Positions 25,656 through 34,224 of a stretch of DNA of 64,000 nt are shown in pieces. This DNA is from Aeromonas sp. FDAARGOS 1405. GTDB taxonomy: Bacteria > Pseudomonadota > Gammaproteobacteria > Enterobacterales > Aeromonadaceae. The notes under the pieces were generated by a model that saw nothing but the letters and a program-made list of their open reading frames with translations, had not been told where the DNA came from and did no database searches. The stretch lies in the NCBI RefSeq assembly GCF_019048265.1, contig NZ_CP077311.1, positions 2,985,001-3,049,000 on the forward strand. The letters run 5' to 3'. Within the stretch, counting starts at the first letter, position 1; every line of letters begins with the position of its first letter. A program made the translations under genes and the position numbers.

Positions 25656-26586
25656 GAGACCTCCGTTGTTGTTGCAGCCAGCGGGCGGCGGTGACAGAAA
25701 GGCCGATGGCAATCAGGCTCAGCAGCAAGAAGCCGTTGATGTCGGGCTCCATCCACTTGCCCAGCGCCGCGAGGATGACGGCAATCAGGCTGAGGCACCC
25801 CATGGCGAGTCCGGCGATAAATCTGTGATGCCAAAGGGCATAGGCGGCGGCCAGCCAGCCAAACCAGAGCGGCCACACCAGCGGGGAGGCGGCATCGAAG
25901 AGCGCCAGCAGGGTGAGCAGGGTGGCCCCCAGACCGGCAGCAAGGCCCGCCAGCCAGCTTGGCATCAGGCGCCAGCGGTTTGGCGCCAGCAGAAGCAGAG
26001 CCCAGAGGGCGGCGTTGAGCAGGGTAAGGCACCAGCCCAATCCCTCTTCATCGAAGGTAAAGAAGAACGTGAACAAACCGAGCCGCCAGTAGAGCACCAG
26101 CGCCAGCTGGCCGAGCAGCCAGCTTAAGGTCCAGAGCAGGGGACTTTGGCCAAATGCCGCCAGCGGCACCAGCATCAGCGCCCAGGTGGCGAACAGTTGC
26201 CAGGGATCGGCGCCGGTCTGGTAGGTTTGACCCACCAGCGCCAGCAGGGCGCCGATATTGAGGGCGATGGCGAGCAGCAGTGCCTGACGGGGGGTCTTCC
26301 CAAGGGGCTTGCGCCACAGCAGAAGCAGCATGGCGAGCAGCGGCGCCTCCAGCAGGGCGAGGCGGGAGACCCGGCCCAGCTCTTGCCAGTTGAAGGCGAC
26401 GAAGAAGATGAGGCCAGCCCCGATACAGAGGGCGCCGAGCCAGAGCAGCAGCCGGTCAAACAGCCACTGCCAGCGCGCCGGATGGGGGGGGAGATCGGCG
26501 AGGGTGAGGGCGTCCGCCAGCTTCTCTGGCGCCAGCCGTCCCTGTTTGACCCATTCGAGAAGCGTCTCTCTTGATACGTTGTGCAT
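25648..26586 (-). CDS. DUF2157 multi-spanning membrane protein
   Basis: 312 residues from ATG 26586, chosen because it yields the family's soluble N-terminal helix (MHNVSRETLLEWVKQGRL) directly before the membrane part; upstream in-frame ATGs add low-quality sequence. About ten hydrophobic segments follow, the first with GLIFFVAFNWQ, which is typical of DUF2157. It is the first gene of the DUF2157-DUF4401-GDYXXLXY unit. Function unknown. Confidence 0.82.
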   Translation of the reverse strand: MHNVSRETLLEWVKQGRLAPEKLADALTLADLPPHPARWQWLFDRLLLWLGALCIGAGLIFFVAFNWQELGRVSRLALLEAPLLAMLLLLWRKPLGKTPRQALLLAIALNIGALLALVGQTYQTGADPWQLFATWALMLVPLAAFGQSPLLWTLSWLLGQLALVLYWRLGLFTFFFTFDEEGLGWCLTLLNAALWALLLLAPNRWRLMPSWLAGLAAGLGATLLTLLALFDAASPLVWPLWFGWLAAAYALWHHRFIAGLAMGCLSLIAVILAALGKWMEPDINGFLLLSLIAIGLSVTAARWLQQQRRSHE

Positions 26587-26710
26587 GGGGGGACTCCACG
26601 AGGTTTGCCCCATTATGGCATGAGGCACCCGCAACCGTGCACTGCCCCTTGGCTCTACGGCTGGTGGTTGCGACAGCGGATTACGCAATAGACAAAGCTG
26701 CAAACAAAAA

Positions 26711-26731
26711 AGCCCTCCACAGGGGAGGGCT
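26711..26731 (-). terminator. Intrinsic terminator of the TMEM165/GDT1 gene
   Basis: AGCCCTCC (26711-26718) pairs with GGAGGGCT (26724-26731). Read on the minus strand the stem is followed by TTTTTTG, so it ends the transporter gene that stops at 26751. Confidence 0.8.
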
Positions 26732-26750
26732 TGGTCAGCGGAAAAGGCGA

Positions 26751-27308
26751 TCAGGCAAAGATCAGAGTGCTCACCCCGAGGCCGACGAAGAGGATGGCGC
26801 AGGCGATGCGGATCCCCTTGAGCGGCAGCTTGTCCGCCCCCAGCTTGCCGATCAGCACCACAGGCACGTTGGCCAGCATCATGCCGAGGGTGGTCCCAGT
26901 AATGACTTGTACCAGCGAGTCATACTTGGCGGCCAGCAGCACGGTGGCAATCTGGGTCTTGTCGCCAATCTCGGCGATGAAGAAGAGCACGAAGGTGGCC
27001 ATAAAGGGGCCGTATTTATCCAGCGAGCTCTCCTCGTCATCCATCTTGTCCGGCACCAAAATCCAGATAGCCATGGCGATAAAGGCGATGGCGACCAGCC
27101 AGGTCATTATCTTGGGATCGAGCCAGCGGCTGATGAACTCACCAATCCAGGCGGCGCCCGCATGGTTGAGCAAGGTAGCCGCCAGCATGCCGGCGATGAT
27201 GGGCCAGGGCTTGCGAAAACGGCAGATGAGCAGCAACGCCAACAGCTGGGTTTTATCGCCGATCTCGGCAATAGCGACGCTGAGGGTTGAGGTTAACAAG
27301 GCTTCCAT
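26751..27308 (-). CDS. TMEM165/GDT1 (UPF0016) family cation transporter, probably Mn2+ export
   Basis: 185 residues with six hydrophobic segments. It has the two family signatures, one in each half: AEIGDKTQLLALLL near residue 14 and IAEIGDKTQIATVLL near residue 110; the Glu and Asp of ExGDK bind the cation. Members of this family export Mn2+ (or exchange Ca2+/Mn2+ for H+). The upstream leader carries a yybP-ykoY riboswitch, which senses Mn2+, so a role in manganese detoxification is well supported. Confidence 0.92.
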   Translation of the reverse strand: MEALLTSTLSVAIAEIGDKTQLLALLLICRFRKPWPIIAGMLAATLLNHAGAAWIGEFISRWLDPKIMTWLVAIAFIAMAIWILVPDKMDDEESSLDKYGPFMATFVLFFIAEIGDKTQIATVLLAAKYDSLVQVITGTTLGMMLANVPVVLIGKLGADKLPLKGIRIACAILFVGLGVSTLIFA

Positions 27309-27316
27309 AAAAATGA

Positions 27317-27540
27317 CCGGGGGACGGAATTGTTATAAACCAAAGACAAGCCTGCGCCATCCGTCCCCGGTATTGGCACTGGCCCGTCAAAGGTCTTGTC
27401 AAATCCATGGCTGGCATGGATCACCCTGACCATGGTGATTTGGCACCAAGTATGTTGATCAGGGTCGCAAACCGGTATTCATGCAATGGATGGCACCGGC
27501 GTGCGAGACTACTCCCCCTCGATGGGAGCGGGCATTCTAG
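27317..27540 (-). promoter_or_regulatory. yybP-ykoY (Mn2+) riboswitch with expression platform
   Basis: Read on the minus strand, the leader has GGGGAGTAG (27509-27518), then ATCAACATACT (around 27450-27460) and CAAGACCTTTG (27388-27400). These are conserved loop elements of the yybP-ykoY manganese riboswitch. Downstream, CCGGGGACGG (27361-27370) is inverted as CCGTCCCCCGG (27317-27327) directly before the start codon. That stem could hide the ribosome binding site or stop transcription, so Mn2+ binding would free the gene. Boundaries are approximate. Confidence 0.82.
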
Positions 27541-27567
27541 GGAAAAACCGCATGAGTGACAAGGGGA

Positions 27568-27897
27568 TCAGCCACCCACCAGCTTGACGCTGAAACCGGC
27601 TTTCTCCAGCTCGGTTTTGATCAGGTCCCGTTTATCCCCCTGGATCTCGATCACTCCCTCCTTGATACCGCCTCCGGTGCCGCACTTTTTCTTGAGCAGG
27701 GTGGCCAGGGATTTTTGCTGATCGGCGGGTACGCCATGAATGGTGATCACCCCGGCGCCCTTGCGCCCTTTGGTCTCGCGGCGAATGCGCACGGTGCCGT
27801 CAGTGGGGAAGGGGGAGGCGGATTGGGGAGCGCTCTGCTCCTTGATCATGCCGCCATCTGTGCTGTAAACGAGGCGGCTGTTGTTGTCGTGATTCAT
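27568..27897 (-). CDS. yciH: YciH/SUI1-type translation factor
   Basis: 109 residues, the usual size. The first ~45 residues are variable; the SUI1/eIF1 fold follows with RIRRETKGRKGAGVITIHG, then a Lys-rich loop and KKKCGTGGGIKEGVIEIQGD. It probably helps discriminate initiation codons at the 30S subunit, by homology to eIF1; the bacterial role is not settled. It is divergent from feoA with about 120 bp between starts. Confidence 0.92.
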   Translation of the reverse strand: MNHDNNSRLVYSTDGGMIKEQSAPQSASPFPTDGTVRIRRETKGRKGAGVITIHGVPADQQKSLATLLKKKCGTGGGIKEGVIEIQGDKRDLIKTELEKAGFSVKLVGG

Positions 27898-27928
27898 GGC
27901 ATTACTTTATGGGTTAGCTAAGCGGAGT

Positions 27929-27942
27929 TTGATTTTACTCAA
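27929..27942 (+). promoter_or_regulatory. FNR-type operator of the feo promoter
   Basis: TTGAT-TTTA-CTCAA differs from the FNR consensus TTGATnnnnATCAA at one base. Its centre is 28-34 bases upstream of a TATAAT at 27964-27969, which would place it near -41, the class II activator position. So feoABC is probably induced without oxygen. A weaker Fur-like AT-rich stretch at about 27983-28000 overlaps the leader. Confidence 0.7.
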
Positions 27943-28016
27943 ATAAAAGTTGAAGACACAGCTTATAATGCCCCAAGTAAAAGAGAATTATTATTGTTTA
28001 ACTTCAGGAGTCAGTC

Positions 28017-28244
28017 ATGGTACTCACGCAGTTGTCACCGGGACAGAGTGCTCGCATCAAGAATATGAATCAGCTCGCCCGGCCGCTGCGCCGCAAACTG
28101 ATGGTGATGGGCCTGTTGCCCCAGACTGAAGTCATTTATCTGCGCTCCGCCCCCCTGGGGGACCCGCTCCAGATCCAGTGCCAGGGGATCTGTCTCTCCA
28201 TGCAAAAGAGTCTGGCCCAGCAAATAGAAGTCGAGCCGGTATAA
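28017..28244 (+). CDS. feoA: Ferrous iron transport protein A
   Basis: 75 residues, a small SH3-like cytoplasmic protein of usual length. The sequence shows the FeoA pattern: LSPGQSARIKNM at the start, LRRKLMVMGLLPQTEV in the middle and GDPLQIQCQGICLSM near the end. It supports FeoB. The start has CAGGAG upstream. First gene of feoABC; feoB starts about 130 bp further. Confidence 0.95.
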   Translation: MVLTQLSPGQSARIKNMNQLARPLRRKLMVMGLLPQTEVIYLRSAPLGDPLQIQCQGICLSMQKSLAQQIEVEPV

Positions 28245-28372
28245 CCCCCTGTTCGGCTACCGCTTCGGTCAAGAAAGTCACCGGGAGCGGTTCAGAGACA
28301 AGAAGTCGAACCTGCAAAGCAGCTTGCCACTCGCACGCGGCGGGTTCAGAAGAAAATAGAGGTAGAGCTGGT

Positions 28373-30646
28373 ATGAATTATTCCCTGGTAACGGTAGGTA
28401 ACCCCAATAGCGGCAAGACCTCCCTGTTCAACGCCCTGACCGGCGCCCGCCAGCAGGTAGGCAACTGGAGTGGCGTCACCGTCGACAAGAAGATGGGTGA
28501 GTTCAGCGCGGGTGAGCATCACTTCAAGCTGATGGATCTGCCCGGCATCTATAGCCTGGCGGGTCAGGATGGCAGTCTGGACGAGCAGATCGCCAGCCGC
28601 TTTGCCCAGGGCCAACAACCCGACCTGCTGCTCAACGTCATCGACGCAGCCAATCTGGAGCGCTCCCTCTACCTCACGCTGCAACTGCGCGAACTGGGCC
28701 TGCCCATGGTGGTGGTGCTCAACAAGCTGGATATCCTGCAAAAGCGCCGCATCGTCATCGACGATAGCAAACTCGGCAAATCCCTCGGTTGCCCTGTAGT
28801 GGCCCTCTCTGCCCACAACAGCAAGCAGGTTGCCGCCTTCAAGCAGCAGATCCGGCAGTTTATCGGTCAGCCGCAAGCAGCCTTGCAACTCGATTACGGC
28901 CAAGAGTTTGAAACCGATCTGGCGGAGCTGGAGACCCTGCTCGCCCCGCATCACCTCACTACCCGTGGCCGCGCCCTGCGCCTGCTGGAAGAGGATGCGG
29001 TGATGCAGGAGACTCTGCTGCCCGGTCAGCAGGCGGCCGCCGCCAATGTGGTAGCTCGCGCTCATCAAGGGCAGGATATCGACCTGCAACTGGCGGATAT
29101 TCGCTACGGCCATATCCACCAGTGGGTACAACAGGCTCGCCAGCAGAAGGGCAAGCTCACCGAGGCCCAGAGTGAGTGGCTGGATCGGGTGCTGCTCAAT
29201 CGCTGGATTGGCATCCCCTTCTTCCTGTTTGTCATGTACCTGATGTTCATGTTCGCCATCAAGGTGGGCAGCGCCTTTATCGACTTCTTCGACATCATGG
29301 GCGGCGCCCTGTTTGTCGATGGGGTGCACCACCTGCTGGGGCTGATCAATGCCCCCGAATGGTTGGGCGCCATTCTGGCTGACGGCTTCGGGGTTGGTTT
29401 GCAGACCGTGGCCACCTTTATTCCGGTGATTGGTTGCCTCTATCTGTTCCTCGCGGTACTGGAGAGCTCCGGCTATCTGGCCCGCGCCGCCTTCGTGGTG
29501 GATGCCCTGATGCGCCGCCTCGGCCTGCCGGGCAAGGCGTTCGTGCCGATGCTGATGGGCTTTGGCTGTACCGTCCCCTCGGTGATGGCGACCCGTACCC
29601 TCAACTCCGAGCGGGAGCGGCTGATGACCTCCGCCATGGCCCCCTTCATGTCGTGCGGTGCCCGTCTGCCGGTTTACGCCCTGTTTGCGGTGGCCTTCTT
29701 CCCTGAATCAGGCCAGAACATGGTGTTCGGTCTCTACCTCATCGGTATTCTGGTGGCGGTGCTCACTGGCCTGCTGCTGCGCAATACCCTGCTGCCGGGC
29801 AAGAGCGACTCCATGGTGATGGAGATGCCGGATTACGAGTGGCCGCGTCCTGTCAACGTTGCCATCAAGACCTGGCAGAAGCTCAAATCCTTCGTCTTTG
29901 GCGCCGGTAAAACCATCGTGCTGGTGGTTGCCGTGCTGAGCGTGCTTAACTCCCTGGGTACCGATGGCAGCTTTGGCCATCAGGAGCAGGAGAGCTCGGT
30001 CCTGAGCAAGATCAGCCAGGCGGTGACCCCGGTGCTGCACCCCATCGGTGTGCGCGATGACAACTGGCAGGCTACGGTCGGTATCGTCACCGGTATCTTC
30101 GCCAAAGAGGCGGTGGTCGGTACCCTCAACAGCCTCTACGCCGGTGGTGGCGCAGATGAAGAGGAGGCGAGCGAGTTCTCGCTGGTGGCCAGCTTCCATG
30201 AGGCGATCGATGCCGTGGCAGCCAATCTGGCGGAGATCAACCCGAGCGACCCTATGGGGCTTGATGTTGGCAACCTCGACGACCAGAAAGCTGCCGCCGA
30301 GGCGCAGGAAGTGGATGTCTCCACCTACGGCAACATGCAGACCCACTTCGATGGGGCGGCTGGTGCCTTTGCCTACCTCTTGTTCGTGCTGCTCTACATG
30401 CCTTGCGCCGCCGCCATGGGTGCCCTGGTGCGGGAAACCGGTCGCCAGTGGGCCCTCTTTACCGCGGCCTGGTGCAACTATATGGCCTTTATGTGCGCCA
30501 CCCTCTTCTATCAGGTGGCGACCTTCGCCGCTCACCCGGAGCAGAGCCTGTTCTGGATCGTCAGCTATGGCCTCTCTCTGGTACTGCTCTGGTGGGCCGG
30601 TCGCCGTCACGGTGACATCGTTGCCCGCAAGGTGGTGACCTTATGA
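28373..30646 (+). CDS. feoB: Ferrous iron transport protein B
   Basis: 757 residues from ATG 28373, which gives the standard start MNYSLVTVGNPNSGKT; in-frame sequence upstream to 28178 is not FeoB-like. The N-terminal GTPase has G1 GNPNSGKT (9-16), G3 DLPGIYS and G4 NKLD. A helical inhibitor domain follows to about residue 280. The membrane part has two Gate/nucleoside-recognition halves, with the conserved GFGCTVPSVMATRTL and MPCAAAMG segments. It imports Fe2+ across the inner membrane. feoC overlaps its stop by four bases. Confidence 0.97.
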   Translation: MNYSLVTVGNPNSGKTSLFNALTGARQQVGNWSGVTVDKKMGEFSAGEHHFKLMDLPGIYSLAGQDGSLDEQIASRFAQGQQPDLLLNVIDAANLERSLYLTLQLRELGLPMVVVLNKLDILQKRRIVIDDSKLGKSLGCPVVALSAHNSKQVAAFKQQIRQFIGQPQAALQLDYGQEFETDLAELETLLAPHHLTTRGRALRLLEEDAVMQETLLPGQQAAAANVVARAHQGQDIDLQLADIRYGHIHQWVQQARQQKGKLTEAQSEWLDRVLLNRWIGIPFFLFVMYLMFMFAIKVGSAFIDFFDIMGGALFVDGVHHLLGLINAPEWLGAILADGFGVGLQTVATFIPVIGCLYLFLAVLESSGYLARAAFVVDALMRRLGLPGKAFVPMLMGFGCTVPSVMATRTLNSERERLMTSAMAPFMSCGARLPVYALFAVAFFPESGQNMVFGLYLIGILVAVLTGLLLRNTLLPGKSDSMVMEMPDYEWPRPVNVAIKTWQKLKSFVFGAGKTIVLVVAVLSVLNSLGTDGSFGHQEQESSVLSKISQAVTPVLHPIGVRDDNWQATVGIVTGIFAKEAVVGTLNSLYAGGGADEEEASEFSLVASFHEAIDAVAANLAEINPSDPMGLDVGNLDDQKAAAEAQEVDVSTYGNMQTHFDGAAGAFAYLLFVLLYMPCAAAMGALVRETGRQWALFTAAWCNYMAFMCATLFYQVATFAAHPEQSLFWIVSYGLSLVLLWWAGRRHGDIVARKVVTL

Positions 30647-30882
30647 TCCTGCGCGAGCTGGGGGATTACCTCGCCGCGCAGCAGAAGGTGAGCCGGCGTG
30701 ATCTGGCTCGCCACTTCCACACCTCGGAAGATGCGGTGGAGGCCATGCTCGGCGTCTGGATGCGCAAGGGGCGGGTCATCAAGCGTGAAAGCCGGGTCTG
30801 TGGTGGCAGTTGCTGCGGCAAGAGCGAAGAGGTGATGTTCGAGTGGTGTGACGCGGGCCAGATTGGCATCAAGATCCGCTAA
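30643..30882 (+). CDS. feoC: FeoC-like regulatory protein
   Basis: 79 residues. The N-terminal half is a small winged helix (LGDYLAAQQKVSRRDLARHFH). It is followed by VCGGSCCGKSEEVMFEWCD, where four spaced cysteines resemble the Fe-S ligand set of enterobacterial FeoC. It is thought to control FeoB stability or transcription in response to iron or oxygen. Starts inside the feoB stop (ATGA), so it is translationally coupled. A strong terminator follows. Confidence 0.9.
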   Translation: MILRELGDYLAAQQKVSRRDLARHFHTSEDAVEAMLGVWMRKGRVIKRESRVCGGSCCGKSEEVMFEWCDAGQIGIKIR

Positions 30883-30920
30883 ACGACTACCCAACCTCAT
30901 CATCAAACATCGAACAATAA

Positions 30921-30957
30921 AAAACGGCAGATCCTGCTCAAGGGTCTGCCGTTTTTA
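30921..30957. terminator. Bidirectional terminator feoABC / DUF2913 gene
   Basis: AAAACGGCAGA (30921-30931) pairs perfectly with TCTGCCGTTTT (30945-30955), 13-base loop, with T-runs on both strands. It serves the two converging units. Confidence 0.88.
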
Positions 30958-30976
30958 TTGCTGAAGACAGGCGGGA

Positions 30977-31627
30977 TCAGGCGCCTTGGCGAGCCTCGCT
31001 CAGCAGTGCCAGCGCCGGTTGGGCGTTGTCCGGCATCAGCCGGTAGGCCTTGTGGTGCTTGACCAGGGTGGTCTTCTTGTTGCCCTGGCTCAGCAGCAGG
31101 CCGTGCTTGAAGGCCGCCTCGGCCAGCACCTTCTCGTCACCGCGCACATAGAGGGTGAGGGGTTTGACAAGCTCACCGTCCTCGATATGGCCTGCATATT
31201 CGTTATGGCTTACCACCAGACTCGCCTGACCGCCCGATTGCAGGCGCAGCTTGGCGTTCACCTCGCTCTCGGTTAGCACCAGCCAGCCTGCCGCTGAGAG
31301 CTCCTCCAGCAGGGCAGCCAGCTTGGCCCCCAGTTGCTGCGGATTGGTCATGGCGCACTGGTATTGGAAGGCGATGCGCGCAAGCAATCCCTTGAGATCG
31401 GCGCCCGCACCCAGAGTGCGGCCAAGCTGCACCCAAGCTTTCAAATCTTCCATCACCAGACGGGAGAAGCGCTTCTCCTTGAGGGAGTCGGCCATCCAGG
31501 TGCAGAGAAAGTGGCTCTCTTGCGCCGGAGTGCGCTTGCCCGCCTTTTGCTCGGCGGTGCGGGCCAGTTCGGCCAGGCTTTGAGTGGCCATCTCGAGCAG
31601 GGCCTGATTGTAGGTCGGAGAGGTCAT
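30977..31627 (-). CDS. DUF2913 family protein
   Basis: 216 residues from ATG 31627, chosen for AAGGA eight bases upstream; the frame is open further up but lacks similarity. It matches my memory of the DUF2913 pattern of Vibrio and Aeromonas proteins: a conserved HFLCTWMADSLKEKRF near residue 40, DLKAWVQLGRTLG, and a C-terminal LVKPLTLYVRGDE. It is soluble, with no known function. It stands alone between two terminators. Confidence 0.72.
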   Translation of the reverse strand: MTSPTYNQALLEMATQSLAELARTAEQKAGKRTPAQESHFLCTWMADSLKEKRFSRLVMEDLKAWVQLGRTLGAGADLKGLLARIAFQYQCAMTNPQQLGAKLAALLEELSAAGWLVLTESEVNAKLRLQSGGQASLVVSHNEYAGHIEDGELVKPLTLYVRGDEKVLAEAAFKHGLLLSQGNKKTTLVKHHKAYRLMPDNAQPALALLSEARQGA

Positions 31628-31678
31628 AAGCAATCCTTGAGTTGACCACCAGGGGTCAACACCGATGACAGAGATGGC

Positions 31679-31699
31679 AAAGGCGCCAGTGGCGCCTTT
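31679..31699 (-). terminator. Stem-loop downstream of rhlE
   Basis: AAAGGCGCC (31679-31687) pairs perfectly with GGCGCCTTT (31691-31699) around a three-base loop. Read on the minus strand it follows the rhlE stop by about 27 bases; the T-run is short. Confidence 0.65.
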
Positions 31700-31725
31700 G
31701 CGGTTCAATAGAGCAACTGCCCGCC

Positions 31726-33021
31726 TTATTTCGGCTGACGGGGCTTCTTGGCTGCAGCCAGACGCTTGAGGCGCTGACCCTGCAGCTTGGCTTCGGCCAT
31801 CACCTGGGCCACGGCGTTATCTTCACGCTGCGGACGCTTGCCGAAGCGGCGACGCTCCTGCAGCTGTTTGATCAGCTCGTCACGGCTGCTCACCTCATAG
31901 CCCGGTACCATGATGCGGCGGATCTTCTGGCCGATCAGGGCCTCGATCTCCAGCAGGGTACGCTCCTCTTCACGGCTGACGAAGGAGATGGCCATGCCGC
32001 GCTTGCCGGCACGACCGGTACGGCCGATGCGGTGCACGTAATCTTCCGCCAGGAACGGCAGATCATAGTTGACCACGTACTCCAGATCCGGAATGTCCAG
32101 ACCACGGGCTGCCACCTCGGTGGCGACCAGTACCCGTATCTTGCCTTCCATGAATTCGCGCAGGGCGCGGCGACGGTTGCCCTGGGCCTTCTCGCCATGG
32201 ACAACGGCGGACTTGATGCCGTCGAGGTTCAGCTCCTCGACCAGCACATCACAGCTCTCGCGGGTACTGGCGAACACCAGCACCTGCTGCCAGTTCTGCT
32301 TGCCAATCAGCTCGGAGAGCAGCTCGCGTTTGCGCTTCTGCTCGACCGGATAGACGGTGTGGCTGACGGTGTCGGCGGTGGAGTTCTGCTTGTTGACGCT
32401 GACGATCTGTGGGCGATCCAGCATCAGGTTGGCCAGCTTCTTCACCGCGTCGGAGAAGGTGGCGGAGAAGAGCAGGTTTTGACGGGTCTTGTTGACCGCT
32501 TGCAGGATCTTCTGCACATCGGCACTGAAGCCCATGTCGAGGATGCGATCCGCTTCATCCATCACCAGACACTCGACGCCGGAGAGGCTGAGGTTGCAGG
32601 CGGTGAGGTGCTCCAGCAGACGGCCCGGGGTGGCCACAATGATGTGAGCGCCCGCTTTGAGCTTCTTGGCCTGCACGTCCTGCTTGCCACCGCCGACGAT
32701 GGTGATGGTGGTGATATCGAGATACTTGGCGAAGTCATTGATGTTGCTCGCCACCTGAGCCGCCAGCTCGCGGGTCGGGGTCAGGATCAGCACCCGGGCG
32801 TTGGAAGGCTGGACCGGCGCCGGATTGTCTACCAGACGCTGCAAGATGGGCAGGGCGAAGGCGGCGGTCTTGCCGGTACCGGTCTGGGCGCTGGCCAGCA
32901 CATCGCGGCCACGGCGAATGGCCGGGATCGCCTGTTGCTGCACAGGGGTCATCTCCTGATAACCGCAATCTGAGACAGCACGCAAAATCTCGGGGGCAAA
33001 ATCGAACGATTCAAATCTCAT
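31726..33021 (-). CDS. rhlE: ATP-dependent RNA helicase RhlE-type
   Basis: 431 residues. It unwinds RNA in ribosome assembly or RNA decay. DEAD-box motifs are complete: Q motif (YQEMTPVQQQAIP), I AQTGTGKT, II DEAD (VMDEADRILDMG), III SAT and VI HRIGRTGRAG. The N-terminus MRFESFDFAPEILRAV and the ASAQTGTGKTAAF segment are most like RhlE among E. coli helicases. The C-terminus is a basic tail of about 60 residues (RRRFGKRPQR ... KKPRQPK), typical for RNA binding. Confidence 0.92.
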   Translation of the reverse strand: MRFESFDFAPEILRAVSDCGYQEMTPVQQQAIPAIRRGRDVLASAQTGTGKTAAFALPILQRLVDNPAPVQPSNARVLILTPTRELAAQVASNINDFAKYLDITTITIVGGGKQDVQAKKLKAGAHIIVATPGRLLEHLTACNLSLSGVECLVMDEADRILDMGFSADVQKILQAVNKTRQNLLFSATFSDAVKKLANLMLDRPQIVSVNKQNSTADTVSHTVYPVEQKRKRELLSELIGKQNWQQVLVFASTRESCDVLVEELNLDGIKSAVVHGEKAQGNRRRALREFMEGKIRVLVATEVAARGLDIPDLEYVVNYDLPFLAEDYVHRIGRTGRAGKRGMAISFVSREEERTLLEIEALIGQKIRRIMVPGYEVSSRDELIKQLQERRRFGKRPQREDNAVAQVMAEAKLQGQRLKRLAAAKKPRQPK

Positions 33022-33308
33022 AATGGGTTCCTGTGTTCCAGCTGGGCTGTGTTTGGCTTGGTTAGCTCGGCATGAGCGAGACGGAGGTTGTAACCACCGA
33101 CGGCTGCGCCTGACATCAAGTCAGAGAGTGAGCCGGAAAATGGCGGGCGCGAAGTGTAACAGATAGGCGTCACAAATTCTGCCTCAAATGGTTGTCCTTT
33201 TCTCATCCTTTGTGGTGTGAGTGGCGGTTGAAAGCAATCATTTGACTCCCAAATGCCAAGCTTGGAGGTGTGGGCTAACGGTTTTGGGCAAGGACGAAAG
33301 GGATATCG

Positions 33309-33887
33309 ATGGAACTGGAACAGTTAAAACGCCAGCTGGAGCAGCTTGGCGAGCGCAATGACAGCATGCAGCAGGCTCGACACCGCAAGCTGCTCAATAT
33401 CAGCCGCGACACGGGGGAGTTGCTGTCAGTATTGGTGCAGACCCGTGGGGCGCAGGCGGTGCTGGAGATTGGCACCTCCAATGGTTACTCCACACTCTGG
33501 CTGGCAGAAGCGGTGCGTCGGCTGGAGGGGCACGTGACCACCATTGAGCTGGATGAGGATAAGCGCGTGCTGGCCCATGACAACTTTCAGAGGGCAGGGC
33601 TGGCCCCCTGGGTAACCTTGCTGGCAGGGGATGCAGGCGAGCTGTTACCGACCTTGCCGCAAGGCGGCTATCAGCTCATCTTCCTCGATTCGGATCGTCA
33701 GCACTACCGGGCATGGTGGCCGCAGATCCGCCGCCTGCTGGCACCCCGTGGCCTGCTGGTGGTCGATAACGCCATCTCCCATCGCAGCGAGATGGTGGAG
33801 TGGATGAACGAGGTCGGGCAGGATCCGGCCTTTGCCACCTCGCTGGTGCCGGTCGGCAAGGGGGAGTGGCTGGTGGTGCGTTTGTAA
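33309..33887 (+). CDS. SAM-dependent O-methyltransferase (class I)
   Basis: 192 residues with AAGGGA upstream of the ATG. After an N-terminal helical cap (about residues 1-50) comes the SAM-binding motif VLEIGTSNGYSTLWLAEA, an acidic loop TTIELDEDK, then LIFLDSDRQHY and a late VDNAI. This is the O-methyltransferase family 3/CmcI-like layout, in which the Asp of the DxD-like region binds a metal. Substrate unknown. It has no co-directional partner; a terminator follows at 33955. Confidence 0.8.
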   Translation: MELEQLKRQLEQLGERNDSMQQARHRKLLNISRDTGELLSVLVQTRGAQAVLEIGTSNGYSTLWLAEAVRRLEGHVTTIELDEDKRVLAHDNFQRAGLAPWVTLLAGDAGELLPTLPQGGYQLIFLDSDRQHYRAWWPQIRRLLAPRGLLVVDNAISHRSEMVEWMNEVGQDPAFATSLVPVGKGEWLVVRL

Positions 33888-33927
33888 CAAGGTGATGGCC
33901 TGGATTTGGTATCGGGCTGGCAGTGTA

Positions 33928-33950
33928 TGTTTATTCATGATGAATAAACA
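33928..33950. promoter_or_regulatory. Perfect 23-bp palindrome
   Basis: TGTTTATTCAT (33928-33938) and ATGAATAAACA (33940-33950) are exact reverse complements around one base. The TGAATA/TATTCA halves recall ArgR-type half sites, but the spacing does not fit an ARG box. It may be an operator or an extra stem before the terminator. Confidence 0.5.
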
Positions 33951-33954
33951 GTGT

Positions 33955-33990
33955 GTCCCGCAATCAGTAGCGAATGCGGGACTGCTTTTT
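33955..33990 (+). terminator. Intrinsic terminator of the O-methyltransferase gene
   Basis: GTCCCGCA (33955-33962) pairs with TGCGGGAC (33975-33982), followed by TGCTTTTT. Confidence 0.8.
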
Positions 33991-34224
33991 CGTTATTCAT
34001 TATTTCACTTAACATCTTCATATTTCATGGTTTGGTAACGGGAACCTTCGCGTTATTTTTTGCTGGTGCCGCCAAGTGCAATCGTTTATTGACTGTCATC
34101 GTATATGTGGCGTGAGCCGATTAAATGGTGCTGGTAGCAGTAGGATTCAAAATAATAATTGCATGGTAATCCGGATTATCGTTGGCAAGCGTGCTGGATG
34201 TTTACAAATATAACGAGGTGAATA

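Larger units (their letters stand above)
33888..34224. other. 337-bp gap: palindrome, terminator and promoter of the amino acid ABC operon
   Basis: The left part holds a perfect palindrome (33928-33950) and a terminator (33955-33990) of the methyltransferase gene. The remainder is AT-rich and should contain the promoter of the binding-protein operon that starts at 34225. I see no further gene. Confidence 0.6.
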
